A stretch of 64,000 nucleotides of DNA from Candidatus Ruthturnera sp. Tsphm01 (GCA_030142985.1 CP125320.1:749639-813638), one strand, 5' to 3'; shown: positions 45,727 through 58,353, numbered from the stretch's first letter. Notes: generated by a model not told the origin, from the sequence alone. A program made the numbers and translations.

Positions 45727-46285
45727 CTCTTTCCAAATCGTATCAGGTGAATACCGTGGTAGGAAATTTAACTTTCTAGATACACCTAGTTTAAGACCTA
45801 CATCAGGAAAAATTCGAGAAACCTTATTTAATTGGATTCAATTTGAATCACACAACAAAACTTACCTAGATTTATTTACTGGCAGTGGAAGTTTAAGCTT
45901 TGAAGCGCTGTCTCGTGGCGCTAAACAAGTTGTTAGTATTGAAAAAAACTTCAACGCCTATCAAAGTTTAAAAAAAAATAAAATACTACTAAAAACAAAC
46001 AAAATGAGAATTTTTAATCAAGATGCGTTAAATTTCTTATCTGAAAAAAACACTCAAACTTTTGATTTTGTTTTTTTAGACCCGCCTTTTAATAAAAATT
46101 ATTTGCCAAAAACTTTAAAAGCACTTTCAAAAGGTAATTTTGTTACTTTAAATACAAAAATCTATATAGAATCTGAATTTAAAATTTTAAAAAATGATGC
46201 GACTGAATGGCTATCAACAAACATTAAAATTAATAAACAAAAACACACAGGACAAGTACATTATTGTTTAATAACTCTATTATAA
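45707..46285 (+). CDS. rsmD: 16S rRNA (guanine-966-N2)-methyltransferase
   Basis: 192 residues from a TTG at 45707. It methylates G966 of 16S rRNA in the assembled small subunit. Family start FQIVSGEYRGRKFNFLDTP, then LRPTSGKIRETLFNWIQF, SAM motif YLDLFTGSGSLSFEALSRGA, and the NPPY-equivalent catalytic FDFVFLDPPFNKNYLP. The frame is open further upstream (ATG at 45659), but those codons overlap the pyrophosphatase remnant and do not match the family. TTG gives MAPIINNSFQIVSGEY, the right length. The start overlaps the ppa 3' end by 20 bases. Confidence 0.88.
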   Translation: MAPIINNSFQIVSGEYRGRKFNFLDTPSLRPTSGKIRETLFNWIQFESHNKTYLDLFTGSGSLSFEALSRGAKQVVSIEKNFNAYQSLKKNKILLKTNKMRIFNQDALNFLSEKNTQTFDFVFLDPPFNKNYLPKTLKALSKGNFVTLNTKIYIESEFKILKNDATEWLSTNIKINKQKHTGQVHYCLITLL

Positions 46286-46305
46286 AACCTTAACTGAATC
46301 ACTTT

Positions 46306-46785
46306 ATGATGAAAAAAATCGCAATTTACCCAGGCTCGTTTGATCCAATTACCAATGGCCATATTGATTTAATCAAACGCGCCAGTAAATTATTTGACGA
46401 AATTATTATTGGCATTACTCAAAATAGTAAAAAAAAGGCTTTTTTAAGCATTGATGATAGAGTTAGCGCAACCAGCACTGCCCTTAAAGATGTTAGTAAT
46501 ATTAAAGTATTAAGTTTTAACACGCTATTAGTTGATTTTGCGGCCAAGCAAAATGCACAAGTGATTTTGCGTGGACTGCGTGCTGTTAGTGACTTTGAAT
46601 ACGAATTTCAACTCTCAGGTATGAACAAACATCTTAATCCTAACATTGAAACTCTATTTATGACCCCTGCCGAACAATACGCCAATATCTCCTCTTCTTT
46701 AGTAAAAGAAATTCTAACATTAGGCGGCGATATTAGTGTTTTTGTGCCTGCGTCAGTAGAGGTGCTACTCAAACAGCGCTTATAA
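46306..46785 (+). CDS. coaD: Phosphopantetheine adenylyltransferase
   Basis: 159 residues, normal. It transfers AMP to 4'-phosphopantetheine, the penultimate step of coenzyme A synthesis. Nucleotidyltransferase motifs: IAIYPGSFDPITNGHIDLIK (with the TxGH box) and the C-terminal YANISSSLVKEILTLGG (SSxxR-like). QVILRGLRAVSDFEYEFQL carries the conserved RGLR. Two ATGs (46306 and 46309) are adjacent. It lies 20 bases after rsmD, as in many gammaproteobacteria. Confidence 0.97.
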   Translation: MMKKIAIYPGSFDPITNGHIDLIKRASKLFDEIIIGITQNSKKKAFLSIDDRVSATSTALKDVSNIKVLSFNTLLVDFAAKQNAQVILRGLRAVSDFEYEFQLSGMNKHLNPNIETLFMTPAEQYANISSSLVKEILTLGGDISVFVPASVEVLLKQRL

Positions 46786-46802
46786 AATTTTTGTCCTTAA
46801 TC

Positions 46803-46831
46803 CTTGAAAAAAAAATGCCCATCCCTATATA
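46803..46831 (+). promoter_or_regulatory. Promoter upstream of dnaK
   Basis: TTGAAA at 46804-46809 and TATATA at 46826-46831 with a 16-base spacer form a good sigma-70 pair, 31 bases before the dnaK start. The same stretch contains CTTGAA and CCCAT, elements of a heat-shock (sigma-32) promoter. They are only about 9 bases apart instead of 13-15, so heat-shock control is doubtful from the sequence. A ribosome binding site AAGGAG follows before the ATG. Confidence 0.55.
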
Positions 46832-46861
46832 GGACGTATATTAAATACAAGGAGTAACAAA

Positions 46862-48769
46862 ATGTCAAAGATTATTGGTATTGACTTAGGCACAACCAAT
46901 TCATGCGTAGCTATTATGGATGGTGGTAGTGTTAAGATTATTGAAAATTCTGAAGGTGATCGTACCACCCCATCCGTTATCGCTTATCCAAAAGATTCTG
47001 AGGAGGTTTTGGTTGGTCAGTCAGCAAAACGTCAAGCAGTCACTAATCCTGAAAACACGCTATACGCAATTAAGCGTTTAATTGGTCGTCGTTTTGACGA
47101 AAATGCAGTACAAAAAGACATCAAACTTGTGCCTTATAAAATTGTCGAAGCTGACAATGGCGACGCTTGGATTGAAATTAAAAACAAAAAAATGGCTGCC
47201 CCTGAAATTTCAGCAAAAGTCATTGGTAAAATGAAAAAGACTGCTGAAGATTATTTAGGTGAAGAAGTTACCGAGGCAGTTATTACAGTTCCTGCTTATT
47301 TTAACGACTCACAACGCCAAGCAACTAAAGATGCGGGCAAAATTGCAGGTCTTAATGTTAGGCGCATTATCAATGAGCCAACTGCAGCAGCATTGGCTTA
47401 TGGTGTTGACAAAGTTAAAGGTGATAAAACCGTTGTTGTTTATGACTTAGGTGGTGGCACATTTGACGTATCTATCATTGAAATGGAAGACATTGATGGC
47501 GAAAAACACTTTGAAGTACTCTCTACCAATGGAGATACTTTCCTAGGTGGCGAAGATTTTGATCAACGTATTATTGGCTATTTAGTAGATGAGTTCAAAA
47601 AAGACCAAGGCGTTGATTTAACCAATGATCCTATGGCACTGCAGCGCTTAAAAGAGGCCGCTGAAAAAGCCAAAATTGAGTTGTCTTCTTCCGAACAAAC
47701 TGACGTCAACTTACCTTACGTAACTGCAGATGCCTCAGGCCCTAAACACCTTAATATTAAAATCACTCGTGCTAAATTAGAGTCATTGGTTGAAGACCTG
47801 CTCAAACGCACTATTGAGCCATGCAAAACTGCACTTAAAGATGCGAATTTATCTGCAGATGATATTGATGAGGTGATTTTAGTAGGTGGTCAAACACGCA
47901 TGCCTAAAGTCACAAAAATGGTACAAGATTTTTTTGGCAAAGAGCCTAAAAAAGACGTCAACCCTGACGAGGCAGTAGCAATGGGTGCTGCAATTCAAGC
48001 AGGTGTATTAGGCGGTGATGTTAAAGACGTATTGTTACTAGACGTAACCCCGTTATCTCTAGGTATTGAAACTATGGGTGGCATTATGACTAAATTAATT
48101 GAGAAAAATACAACCATCCCGACCAATGCAAGTCAAATATTTTCAACCGCAGCTGACAATCAATCTGCAGTAACTGTGCACGTATTGCAAGGTGAGCGTG
48201 ATATGGCTAGTGCTAATAAATCATTAGGTCAATTCAATCTTGAAGGTATTCCAAATGCACCTAAAGGTCAACCCCAAGTTGAAGTAACATTTGACATTAA
48301 TTCTGATGGCATCTTAGATGTATCTGCCAAAGACAAAAATACTGGCAAAGAACAATCAATCACCATTAAAGCCTCATCTGGCTTAAGTGATGAAGAAGTT
48401 GAAAAAATGATTAAAGACGCTGAAGCGCACACCGATGAGGATAAGAAGTTCCAAGAATTGGTCACTAGTAGAAATATGGCGGATTCCTTAATACACTCAA
48501 CCAAACAAACGCTAGAAGAGCTAAAAAATGAGGTTTCTGATGATGAAAAATCAGCGATTGAAATAGCCATTACCGAACTTGAAAAAACCATTAAAGACAA
48601 TGACAAAGAAGCCATTGATACCAAAGCTCAAGCGTTAAGTGAAAAAGCACAAGCGTTAGCTGAAAAAGCACAAGCCAAAGCAAGTACTGAAAATACCTCG
48701 CAAGAAGAATCAAACACCGATGACAATGTGGTTGACGCTGATTTTGAAGAGGTTAAAGACGACAAATAA
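46862..48769 (+). CDS. dnaK: Molecular chaperone DnaK (Hsp70)
   Basis: 635 residues, normal. It is an ATP-driven chaperone working with DnaJ and GrpE. Signatures: [18 protein letters not shown] at the start, [16 protein letters not shown] near residue 197, and [13 protein letters not shown] near 340. The linker [19 protein letters not shown] leads into the substrate domain. The C-terminal lid ends with an Ala/Lys-rich repeat ([20 protein letters not shown]) and [11 protein letters not shown]. dnaJ follows after a terminator-like hairpin; grpE is not in the window. Confidence 0.98.
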   Translation: MSKIIGIDLGTTNSCVAIMDGGSVKIIENSEGDRTTPSVIAYPKDSEEVLVGQSAKRQAVTNPENTLYAIKRLIGRRFDENAVQKDIKLVPYKIVEADNGDAWIEIKNKKMAAPEISAKVIGKMKKTAEDYLGEEVTEAVITVPAYFNDSQRQATKDAGKIAGLNVRRIINEPTAAALAYGVDKVKGDKTVVVYDLGGGTFDVSIIEMEDIDGEKHFEVLSTNGDTFLGGEDFDQRIIGYLVDEFKKDQGVDLTNDPMALQRLKEAAEKAKIELSSSEQTDVNLPYVTADASGPKHLNIKITRAKLESLVEDLLKRTIEPCKTALKDANLSADDIDEVILVGGQTRMPKVTKMVQDFFGKEPKKDVNPDEAVAMGAAIQAGVLGGDVKDVLLLDVTPLSLGIETMGGIMTKLIEKNTTIPTNASQIFSTAADNQSAVTVHVLQGERDMASANKSLGQFNLEGIPNAPKGQPQVEVTFDINSDGILDVSAKDKNTGKEQSITIKASSGLSDEEVEKMIKDAEAHTDEDKKFQELVTSRNMADSLIHSTKQTLEELKNEVSDDEKSAIEIAITELEKTIKDNDKEAIDTKAQALSEKAQALAEKAQAKASTENTSQEESNTDDNVVDADFEEVKDDK

Positions 48770-48790
48770 AAGGTTAAAAACCTCACAACT

Positions 48791-48830
48791 AAAACCTTCC
48801 CTAAGAGATGGCGCTTGAGGAGGGTTTTTT
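48791..48830 (+). terminator. Terminator-like hairpin between dnaK and dnaJ
   Basis: AAAACCTTCCCTAAG pairs with CTTGAGGAGGGTTTT across an eight-base loop, with two G-U pairs and one mismatch, and ends in a run of six T (48825-48830). This would stop or reduce transcription from dnaK into dnaJ 16 bases before the dnaJ start, giving more DnaK than DnaJ. Confidence 0.7.
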
Positions 48831-48845
48831 AATAATAAGGCAAAC

Positions 48846-51240
<2,395 letters not shown>

Positions 51241-51273
51241 ACTCATCACTTTATATAACAAGTTAATAACTGA

Positions 51274-52518
51274 TTGGAATCACTCTCAACTTTTTGGCTT
51301 AGTGTCATCCTTTTTGGGCTGATATTAAGTTCTGCATTTTTCTCTAGTGCCGAAACTTCAATGATGGCAATTAATCGTTATCGTCTAAAGGTCTTAAGAA
51401 AAAATAATAAAAATGCAAAACGTACCGAGCATTTACTTAATAACTTGGACCATCTGATTGGTACAATTCTATTGGGCAATAACTTTGTTAATATTTTTGC
51501 CTCTAGTATTACAACCATACTAGCCATTAAACTATGGGGTGAAGACTCAATTGTATTAGCCTCGTTGGTGTTAACTTTTATCATCTTAGTTTTTGCAGAA
51601 ACAACCCCTAAAACATTTGCCGCTAAAAATCCTGAAAAAATTGCCCTACCAGCCTCAATTATCATTGTCGCGTTAATTAAGCTGTTTAAGCCTTTTGTTT
51701 GGCTAATTGCTCAATTATCAAAGATGATATTAGCATTATTTGGCATGAAGAACGAACCACGCAACAGCCTTATTAGTTCGGAAGAATTAAAAATGGTGGT
51801 CAGCGATGCAAAACCCATTATTGCTTCTAATTATCAAAAAATGTTACTCAATATTATTGACTTAGAGAAGGTTAAGGTTGAGGATATTATGATTCCTAGG
51901 CACGAGTTAATTAGCGTTGATATTAACAAGCCTAATGAAATTTTAAAACAATTTAAGCGCATACAACACACTAGATTACTCACTTATGATACATCAAGTG
52001 ATAATATTACTGGCGTACTACACATGCGTGATATTGTAAATTTATACGCCAAAGGTGATTTTAGTATTGACAATGCATTAGCACTGGTTCGCACGCCTTA
52101 TTTCGTGCCAGAAGGTACCAGTCTTGCTCACCAATTAGCACATTTTCAACAACAAAAAAGACGATTAGGTTTAATTGTAGATGAATATGGGGAGGTGTGT
52201 GGCATGATTGTATTAGAAGACATTTTAGAAGAAATTGTAGGACAGTTCACCTCAAACCAAAATGAAAGTATTGATGAGATTACCAAGCAAAAAGATGGTA
52301 GTTACTTGATTGACCCTAGAATTAGTATGCGAGAATTAAACAATTTATTACAATTAAACCTGTCTGTCACTAAAGCAAAAACCCTAAACGGCTTAATTCT
52401 AGAAACATTGAAAAGCATTCCTAAGCGCGATGTTAGTTTAAAAATTGACAATATATTGATTGAAATTATGCAGATTTCTAACCAAACTATTAGACTAGTT
52501 AAACTAACCAAACTCTAA
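51274..52518 (+). CDS. DUF21/CBS-domain membrane protein (CorB/CorC-like, HlyC/CorC family)
   Basis: 414 residues from a TTG at 51274. A DUF21 (CNNM) membrane domain opens the protein: ILFGLILSSAFFSSAETSMM and LLGNNFVNIFASSITTILAI. A CBS pair follows (EDIMIPRHELISVDINKPNE; TPYFVPEGTSLAHQLAHFQQ; then LIVDEYGEVCGMIVLEDILE). The C-terminal CorC/HlyC domain is last. This architecture is of the Mg2+/Co2+ export type. ATP-sensitive regulation through the CBS pair is family knowledge; the ion is inferred. It lies 33 bases after eno on the same strand. Confidence 0.9.
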   Translation: MESLSTFWLSVILFGLILSSAFFSSAETSMMAINRYRLKVLRKNNKNAKRTEHLLNNLDHLIGTILLGNNFVNIFASSITTILAIKLWGEDSIVLASLVLTFIILVFAETTPKTFAAKNPEKIALPASIIIVALIKLFKPFVWLIAQLSKMILALFGMKNEPRNSLISSEELKMVVSDAKPIIASNYQKMLLNIIDLEKVKVEDIMIPRHELISVDINKPNEILKQFKRIQHTRLLTYDTSSDNITGVLHMRDIVNLYAKGDFSIDNALALVRTPYFVPEGTSLAHQLAHFQQQKRRLGLIVDEYGEVCGMIVLEDILEEIVGQFTSNQNESIDEITKQKDGSYLIDPRISMRELNNLLQLNLSVTKAKTLNGLILETLKSIPKRDVSLKIDNILIEIMQISNQTIRLVKLTKL

Positions 52519-52569
52519 ACTTAGAAAATCAAATCGTCATCTACATTGTTTCTAAAATAGCCTGCATTG

Positions 52570-53092
52570 TCATTTTTTTTCTTGTAAACCTGATCTTGTT
52601 GTATGTTTTTTTTTATTTCTTAACGCTTCAACCGTACCAATTAGGTCTTTGCCTTTTGCTTTGATGAGTGAAAATATTGTATAACCAGATTTAATATCTA
52701 TTGATTTAAATTCAACTAATTTATAACTAAAGGCATTGCTATGAATTTGTGTTTGATAATCTTTAACCAATTCATTGCGTTTAACTTTGGAAAGAACCTT
52801 GCCAATTAATTGATGATAAATTTGTTCTTTAGCATTTTTCAATGCTGTTTGTCTAGTAGCGCTAATTTCAACACCAGTTGCAATACCACAAGCATAGAAA
52901 CTTTCATCTGCGAAAGCATCCGCAATTTGCATAATAGTAGAAATACCTGGTAATAAATAGGGCAGAATTGATGCCCCTATTCTTCTTGACACCAGCCTGA
53001 AATATCACTAGATTCTATACGTTCAGGCAATGATCCACAAGCGGTTAACAATAAAAAACCAGCCCCAAACCAAGTAATCGTAAGTGCTTCAT
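52570..53092 (-). pseudogene. LPP20-like lipoprotein gene, frameshifted
   Basis: The ATG at 53092 begins MKHLRLLGLGLVF, then a TAA arises from a slip. One frame over, the signal peptide continues LLLTACGSLPERIESSDISG, with a clear lipobox (LTAC). It reaches a TAG after GWCQEE, and a third frame carries the body to the end: GASILPYLLPGISTIMQIAD, FYACGIATGVEISATRQTAL, and KNAKEQIYHQLIGKVLSK. The body resembles LPP20-type lipoproteins of the outer membrane. An open frame of 140 codons from a GTG at 52992 lacks the signal peptide. Two frameshifts are needed, so I call it a pseudogene, although sequencing errors in homopolymers cannot be excluded. Confidence 0.7.
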
Positions 53093-53140
53093 ATTATTTA
53101 CTCAAATAGTTATATTAATGGAGTATGGATTATACTCATA

Positions 53141-53956
53141 TTATGTCAATAAAGATTGCCCCATTCTAACCACTTCATCCTCCTTTAGAGCAAATTTATT
53201 AACTTGATTTGGCATCAACATAATCACAGTTGAGCCCATATTAAACTGACCCAACTCTTGAGCTTTTTTAAAGCTTATGCTTTCACTTGAATAATCAAAA
53301 TGTTGAATTCGTTTTTGATAAGGTGGATTAATTTGACCATGCCACACGGTTTGCATTGAACCTACAAAAATAGCACCCACTAAAACAAATGCGCACAAAC
53401 CAAATTCAGTCTCAAAATAGCACACAACACGTTCATTCCTAGCAAATAACCCGTCCACATTTTCAGCAGTGGTTCGATTCACTGAAAACAAATCACCTGG
53501 AATATAGCTCATTGAAATTAGTTTGCCCTCATAAGGCATGTGAATACGGTGATAATCTTTAGGCGATAAATAAATAGTGGCAAAAAAACCCGCCTTAAAC
53601 TCAGCACTTCTAATGTCATTGCCCAACAACTGCTCAACGCTATATCTATGATTTTTAGCTTGAATAATCTGGGCATTATTAATGTTACCAACTTTCGATA
53701 CCCTGCCATCAACAGGGCAAATAATCAAACTATCAGCAATTTTTCTAGCACCTGGTTTTAATGCTCTGGTAAAAAAATCATTAAAATGCTGGTAGTCTTC
53801 AATATTTTCACACACTGCTTCGGATAGATTGACTTGGTAAGACTTCACAAACCAATCAATAAACCTATTTTTCAGCCAAACATTTTTAATGCGTGCAAAA
53901 CGAAACATTAACCTTGATAGTAAATGCTGAGGGATAACGTACTGCCACCAAGTCAT
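53141..53956 (-). CDS. psd: Phosphatidylserine decarboxylase proenzyme
   Basis: 271 residues, normal. It decarboxylates phosphatidylserine to phosphatidylethanolamine at the inner membrane. The proenzyme cleaves itself to make a pyruvoyl group at the Ser of FNMGSTVIMLMP, the LGST equivalent, with Met in place of Leu. Other family blocks: YQHFNDFFTRALKPGARKIA, CPVDGRVSKVGNI, YLSPKDYHRIHMPYEGKL (with catalytic His) and FVLVGAIFVGSMQTVWHG. proS ends five bases upstream on the same strand. Confidence 0.96.
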   Translation of the reverse strand: MTWWQYVIPQHLLSRLMFRFARIKNVWLKNRFIDWFVKSYQVNLSEAVCENIEDYQHFNDFFTRALKPGARKIADSLIICPVDGRVSKVGNINNAQIIQAKNHRYSVEQLLGNDIRSAEFKAGFFATIYLSPKDYHRIHMPYEGKLISMSYIPGDLFSVNRTTAENVDGLFARNERVVCYFETEFGLCAFVLVGAIFVGSMQTVWHGQINPPYQKRIQHFDYSSESISFKKAQELGQFNMGSTVIMLMPNQVNKFALKEDEVVRMGQSLLT

Positions 53957-53961
53957 AATTC

Positions 53962-55644
53962 TTATATCAACTTGGATTGAATAAATGACAAGGTATTATC
54001 AAATTTCACCTGTATTTTATCTGTCTTATTTCTAGCCTTATATTCCACATTGCCATTATCAGCATGCGTGTCACTAATCACTATTCTGTGCGGAATACCA
54101 AGTAGTTCAGAATCGGCAAACATAATACCAGCACGCTCTTTTCTATCATCCAGTAAGACTTCAATACCTACCTCAATAAACTGCTGATAAAGCTTGTCAG
54201 TTAATGCTTTTACACGAGTTGATTTATTATAATTAATTGGCACAATAACGATTTGAAAAGGTGCAATCGCTTGAGGGAAAATAATCCCTTTATCATCATA
54301 ATTTTGCTCAATAGAGGCTGCAATAATACGCGTCACACCAATACCGTAACAGCCCATTGTGGTTGTGACTGCCTTGCCAGATTCTCCAATAACATTGACT
54401 TTCATAGCGCTAGAATATTTAGTACCTAGTTGAAAAATATGCCCCACCTCAATACCACGTTTAATCATCAACTTTCCTTTGCCATCTGGGGAATCATCTC
54501 CTTCTACAGCATTGCGTAAATCAGCATCAACAAATTCAATACCCTGCCAGTTTACACCCGTTAAATGATAATCCCACTCATTTGCACCACAAATAAAATC
54601 ACACAATACACTGGCTGAATAATCAACAATCAAATCAATGTTTAAATCTTTAATACCTATAAAACCTTTCTTTAAATCTAAATTCTTAATTTCACTGTCT
54701 GTTGCAAACTCAAAATCGCCAAATAAATTATGTACTTTAATTTCATTTAATTCATGGTCGCCACGCAGTGCTAAAGCTTTAAAACTATTCTTAGTTTTAA
54801 TAATTAAAATTTTAACGCAATTTAACTCTTTAACATTTAAAAACTTTGCAACGTCCTTAATGCTAGTTTTTTTCTTGGTTGGAACTCTTTCCTCAGTCAG
54901 TGTAGATGCACAAGTTTTTTCTTGTTTTGGAAAGGCAACTTTTTCGATATTAGCCGCATAATTCGACCCATCTGAAAAACAAATAGCATCCTCTCCACTT
55001 TCTGCCAACACATGAAACTCATGCGAAGTGTCTCCACCAATTGAGCCAGAATCTGCTAAAACTGCACGATAATCAAGACCCAGTCGGTCAAAAATATTTG
55101 AGTAAGTTTGATACATTGCCTCATAAGTTTGTTGTAAAGAAGCCTGGTCAAGATGAAACGAATAGGCATCTTTCATGATAAATTCGCGCGAACGCATTAC
55201 CCCAAAACGAGGACGAATTTCATCTCTAAATTTAGTTTGAATTTGATAAAAATTCATGGGTAGTTGCTTATAACTACGCAAATATTGAGCAACCAAATGT
55301 GTAATAACCTCTTCATGCGTTGGCCCTAGGCAAAATTCACGCTGGTGGCGATCGGTAAAACGCAATAACTCAGCACCATATTTATCCCATCTACCAGAAG
55401 CTTGCCAAAGTTCTGCAGGCTGGACAATAGGCATAAGCACTTCTTGGGCACCTGATTTGTTCATTTCTTGTCGAATAATATTTTCAACTTTACGCAATAC
55501 CCTTACCCCCATTGGCAAGTATGAATACAAACCCGATGCCAATTTAGAAATAAGCCCTGCTCGAATCATGAGCTGATGTGAGATAATTTGCGCATCATTT
55601 GGCACTTCTTTTTGAGTTGGGATTAAAAACTTCGTTGTTTTCAT
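53962..55644 (-). CDS. proS: Prolyl-tRNA synthetase (bacterial type, with editing domain)
   Basis: 560 residues, normal for the bacterial form. It is a class II synthetase that charges tRNA-Pro. Motif 1 region [20 protein letters not shown], motif 2 [20 protein letters not shown], and motif 3 region [18 protein letters not shown]. The insertion (INS) editing domain, which removes mischarged Ala, lies between motifs 2 and 3 at about 225-385 and includes [20 protein letters not shown]. The anticodon-binding domain is C-terminal ([20 protein letters not shown]). Psd follows in the same operon. The divergent M50 gene starts 36 bases away. Confidence 0.96.
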   Translation of the reverse strand: MKTTKFLIPTQKEVPNDAQIISHQLMIRAGLISKLASGLYSYLPMGVRVLRKVENIIRQEMNKSGAQEVLMPIVQPAELWQASGRWDKYGAELLRFTDRHQREFCLGPTHEEVITHLVAQYLRSYKQLPMNFYQIQTKFRDEIRPRFGVMRSREFIMKDAYSFHLDQASLQQTYEAMYQTYSNIFDRLGLDYRAVLADSGSIGGDTSHEFHVLAESGEDAICFSDGSNYAANIEKVAFPKQEKTCASTLTEERVPTKKKTSIKDVAKFLNVKELNCVKILIIKTKNSFKALALRGDHELNEIKVHNLFGDFEFATDSEIKNLDLKKGFIGIKDLNIDLIVDYSASVLCDFICGANEWDYHLTGVNWQGIEFVDADLRNAVEGDDSPDGKGKLMIKRGIEVGHIFQLGTKYSSAMKVNVIGESGKAVTTTMGCYGIGVTRIIAASIEQNYDDKGIIFPQAIAPFQIVIVPINYNKSTRVKALTDKLYQQFIEVGIEVLLDDRKERAGIMFADSELLGIPHRIVISDTHADNGNVEYKARNKTDKIQVKFDNTLSFIQSKLI

Positions 55645-55679
55645 TTATAATAACAAGAAAAAAATATTCAATTTTACCT

Positions 55680-56309
55680 ATGCCCTATATTCAAACACTT
55701 TTAATTTGGACAATTCCCGTACTATTTGCAATTACTGTGCATGAAACAGCACATGGCTGGATTGCTTCAAAATTAGGCGATCATAGTGCCAGAATGATGG
55801 GTAGGCTCACTCTTAATCCTGTCAAACATATTGACCTAGTCGGCACTATTTTAGTGCCTGCATTTTTATATTTCACTTCAGGGTTTATTTTTGGCTGGGC
55901 TAAACCTGTACCTGTTAATTTTAATGCACTTAGGTCGCCTAAAAAAGACATGCTTTGGGTGGCAATTGCTGGACCTGTGTCAAATTTCATCATGGCAATT
56001 GCATGGTTATTAATAATTTTACTAGCCGTTAATATTGACTCCAAATTTCTATTTGATATGGGGAAAGCTGGTGTTGAAATTAACTTGATATTAGCGGTTC
56101 TTAATCTATTGCCCTTGCCACCACTTGATGGTGGTCGCGTTGTAAGCTCATTACTACCAAGAAAATTATCTTATCAATACGACCAATTAGAGCCTTATGG
56201 TTTGTATATTTTGTTAGGCTTGTTGTTTTTGGGTGTGTTTCAATGGGTTGTCTTTCCCGTTGTTAAAATCATCTGGCAATTTATGTTTAGTATTACTGGC
56301 CTCATTTAA
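55680..56309 (+). CDS. Site-2 protease family membrane metallopeptidase (M50)
   Basis: 209 residues from the ATG at 55680 (an upstream start would lie inside proS). Membrane zinc protease of the small S2P/YwhC type: HExxH in VHETAHGWIASKLGD near residue 22, FIFGWAKPVPVNFNALRSPK, and the second zinc motif NLLPLPPLDGGRVVSSLLP near 145. About six hydrophobic segments. It lacks the PDZ domain of RseP, so a role in general sigma-E signalling is not implied; the substrates of this subgroup are unknown. Its 3' end overlaps the convergent selO remnant by four bases. Confidence 0.88.
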   Translation: MPYIQTLLIWTIPVLFAITVHETAHGWIASKLGDHSARMMGRLTLNPVKHIDLVGTILVPAFLYFTSGFIFGWAKPVPVNFNALRSPKKDMLWVAIAGPVSNFIMAIAWLLIILLAVNIDSKFLFDMGKAGVEINLILAVLNLLPLPPLDGGRVVSSLLPRKLSYQYDQLEPYGLYILLGLLFLGVFQWVVFPVVKIIWQFMFSITGLI

Positions 56310-57149
56310 GAAGAGCAACTTACTTCAAGTCCTTGCGCCCAATCAGGTGTTTTATAAGTATAAGATTCCATATTTTTGTACACTTCAAAGGGTTTACTTA
56401 ATAAATCAAACAAAATTGCTATCTCAGTATAGTCTTTGTCATCTTCTGCCTTTCGAATTGCCACCTCTGCTAAGTAATTGCGTAAAATATAATTAGGATT
56501 TACGCTATTCATCATACTGATTCTATTATGATTATTTTCTTGAGATATACGCTTATCATGCAACTCAATCCAATCATTAAAATCAGTGTTAATGGCTAGT
56601 TTATTCACATCAGACAACTGCCTTAATGAATTGGTATAATCTTTTTTATGTTGATATAACACGTCAAAAAATTGTGTAATTAATGCATGATCTTGCTTGT
56701 CTTTTTCACGCAAGCCAAATTTTTGTCTCATTAATGCAGAATACGACTCAACTAAGTAATTTTGGTATTTATTTAGCGCTGCTTTTGCTTGTTTAGCATT
56801 AATTAAACTTGACAAGCTGTCAACCAAACGAGACAAATTCCACAAGGCGATATTTGGTTGCTGGTCAAAGCTGTAACGACCCTCATAATCAGAATGGTTG
56901 CAGATAAACTTAGGATGATAAGTTTCTAAAAAGCCGAATGGTTCATAATCAATTGTCAATCCAAGAATTGACATATTGTCCGTATTCATCACCCCATGTG
57001 CAAAGCCTTGTGCTTGCCAATGCGCAATCATAATTGTTGTTTTTTGCACCACTGCATTAAAAAAATCAACATATTTATTTTCACCTTGACAGTGTTGGTA
57101 ATGATACTCAATCACAAAATCAGTCAATTGCTTCACTTGAGAAGTTTGA
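56306..57149 (-). pseudogene. selO: SelO (YdiU/UPF0061) pseudokinase, C-terminal remnant
   Basis: An open frame, read from 57208 inside the neighbouring IS, carries the C-terminal half of SelO from about QTSQVKQLTDFVIEYHYQHC onward. Recognisable blocks are GFAHGVMNTDNMSILGLTID (the metal-binding part), EGRYSFDQQPNIALWNLSRL and the typical C-terminus LEVSCSS. SelO transfers AMP to proteins in redox stress. The N-terminal half with the nucleotide-binding residues lies beyond the IS in broken form (58495-58855), and roughly 90 residues between them are gone. Confidence 0.9.
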
Positions 57150-57220
57150 TGTAATACCCCCAAAAAACCATACCATTCTAAAGTAGAAAATTCTATAATA
57201 AAAAACAAGGAGTTTTCACA

Positions 57221-57487
57221 ATGAAAAAATCAAGATACACAGACACACAAATAGTCAATATACTTAAACAAAACCAAGCAGGAGAATCTGTTGCCAACCT
57301 ATGCCGTGAATACGGCATGAGCCAGGCTACATTCTACAAGTGGCGCTCCAAATATGGTGATGCAGATGTTAATATTGTTAAAAGACTTAAAGAGCTAGAA
57401 GCAGAGAATTCAAGACTCAAAAAGATGTACGCAGATGAACGCTTAATGTCTCAAATCAGATTAGAGGCACTTGAGGGAAAGCTCTAA
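57221..57487 (+). CDS. IS3-family transposase OrfA, second type
   Basis: 88 residues with the same layout as the OrfA at 16547 (about half of the residues identical by eye): helix-turn-helix VANLCREYGMSQATFYKWRS, then the coiled coil LKELEAENSRLKKMYADERL. A ribosome binding site AAGGAG lies ten bases before the ATG. Its end contains the slippery G GGA AAG at 57475-57481. Confidence 0.93.
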   Translation: MKKSRYTDTQIVNILKQNQAGESVANLCREYGMSQATFYKWRSKYGDADVNIVKRLKELEAENSRLKKMYADERLMSQIRLEALEGKL

Positions 57488-57513
57488 CGCCATCTTCTCG
57501 TAAGAAGATGGCG
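57475..57513 (+). promoter_or_regulatory. Programmed -1 frameshift signal, second IS3 type
   Basis: G GGA AAG (57475-57481) is in phase with orfA codons GGA AAG. It is followed six bases later by a perfect 11-base-pair hairpin with a CGTA loop (57488-57498 with 57503-57513). Slipping back gives ALTPSSRKKMANN directly into OrfB. The heptamer differs from the A AAA AAG of the first type while the hairpin position is the same. Confidence 0.85.
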
Positions 57514-58302
57514 AATAATCTCAAAAATAAGCGTCAAGTCTCAGTTGGTTTTGCTTGCACTTGTTTTAATATCAGTAAAAGTACTTATTACTATCAGCCA
57601 AAATTAAGTGATGACAATATCCTAATTTCGGATTATTTACTACGTTTAACCGCAACGCATAAGCGTTGGGGCTTCAAGCTGTGTTATTTGTATCTGCGTA
57701 ATGTCAAAGGCTACAAATTTAACCATAAGCGAGTCTATCGCATCTATCGTGAACTAGAACTAAATCTAAGAATCAAACCAAGGAGAAGAATTAAAAGAGA
57801 CAAGCCCGAAGCGCTCAGTGTACCAACAGGCATTAACCAAACCTGGTCAATGGACTTCATGGCAGATTCACTAACAGATGGCAGAAGCATTAGAACCTTT
57901 AATGTAGTAGACGACTACAATCGAGAAGGGTTAAATATTGATGTCGATCTATCACTGCCAGCAAGACGGGTTATTCAATCGCTAGAGCGTTTAATCCAAT
58001 GGCGTGGCAAGCCTAAAACCATCAGATGTGATAATGGTCCAGAATACATTAGCCAAGCTTTGCGAGATTGGGCACAAGGGCGCGATATTAAGCTAAGATA
58101 CATCCAACCAGGTAAACCAACTCAAAATGCCTATGTTGAGAGATTTAATCGCACAGTAAGGCAAGAGTGCTTGGATCTTCATTTATTTGACTCAGTTGAG
58201 TCAGCACAAGATGCAACCACACAATGGCTTTGGGTTTATAACAACGAGCGACCACATTTTGCACTAGGTGGCATTCCACCTAGGCAAAAGTTGGCTTCGT
58301 AA
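57508..58302 (+). CDS. IS3-family transposase OrfB, second type
   Basis: 264 residues. Integrase core with DDE motifs: WSMDFMADSLTDGRSIR (Asp), KTIRCDNGPEYISQAL (Asp) and TQNAYVERFNRTVRQECL (Glu), and the C-terminal WVYNNERPHFALGGIPPRQK. It appears intact. It is in the -1 frame relative to orfA, so an OrfAB fusion is expected. Confidence 0.95.
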   Translation: MANNLKNKRQVSVGFACTCFNISKSTYYYQPKLSDDNILISDYLLRLTATHKRWGFKLCYLYLRNVKGYKFNHKRVYRIYRELELNLRIKPRRRIKRDKPEALSVPTGINQTWSMDFMADSLTDGRSIRTFNVVDDYNREGLNIDVDLSLPARRVIQSLERLIQWRGKPKTIRCDNGPEYISQALRDWAQGRDIKLRYIQPGKPTQNAYVERFNRTVRQECLDLHLFDSVESAQDATTQWLWVYNNERPHFALGGIPPRQKLAS

Positions 58303-58353
58303 GGATAGTAAAATAATGATTGGCTCTACGAAATTTAACAAACCCAATATCAA

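Noticed and set aside
46803..46825. Sigma-32 heat-shock promoter before dnaK
   Set aside because: CTTGAA and CCCAT are present but only about nine bases apart, too close for a sigma-32 promoter; the sigma-70 pair fits better.
48268..48624. 118-codon Ser-rich open frame antisense to dnaK
   Set aside because: The serine richness mirrors the acidic and Lys codons of DnaK on the other strand. No independent evidence of a gene.
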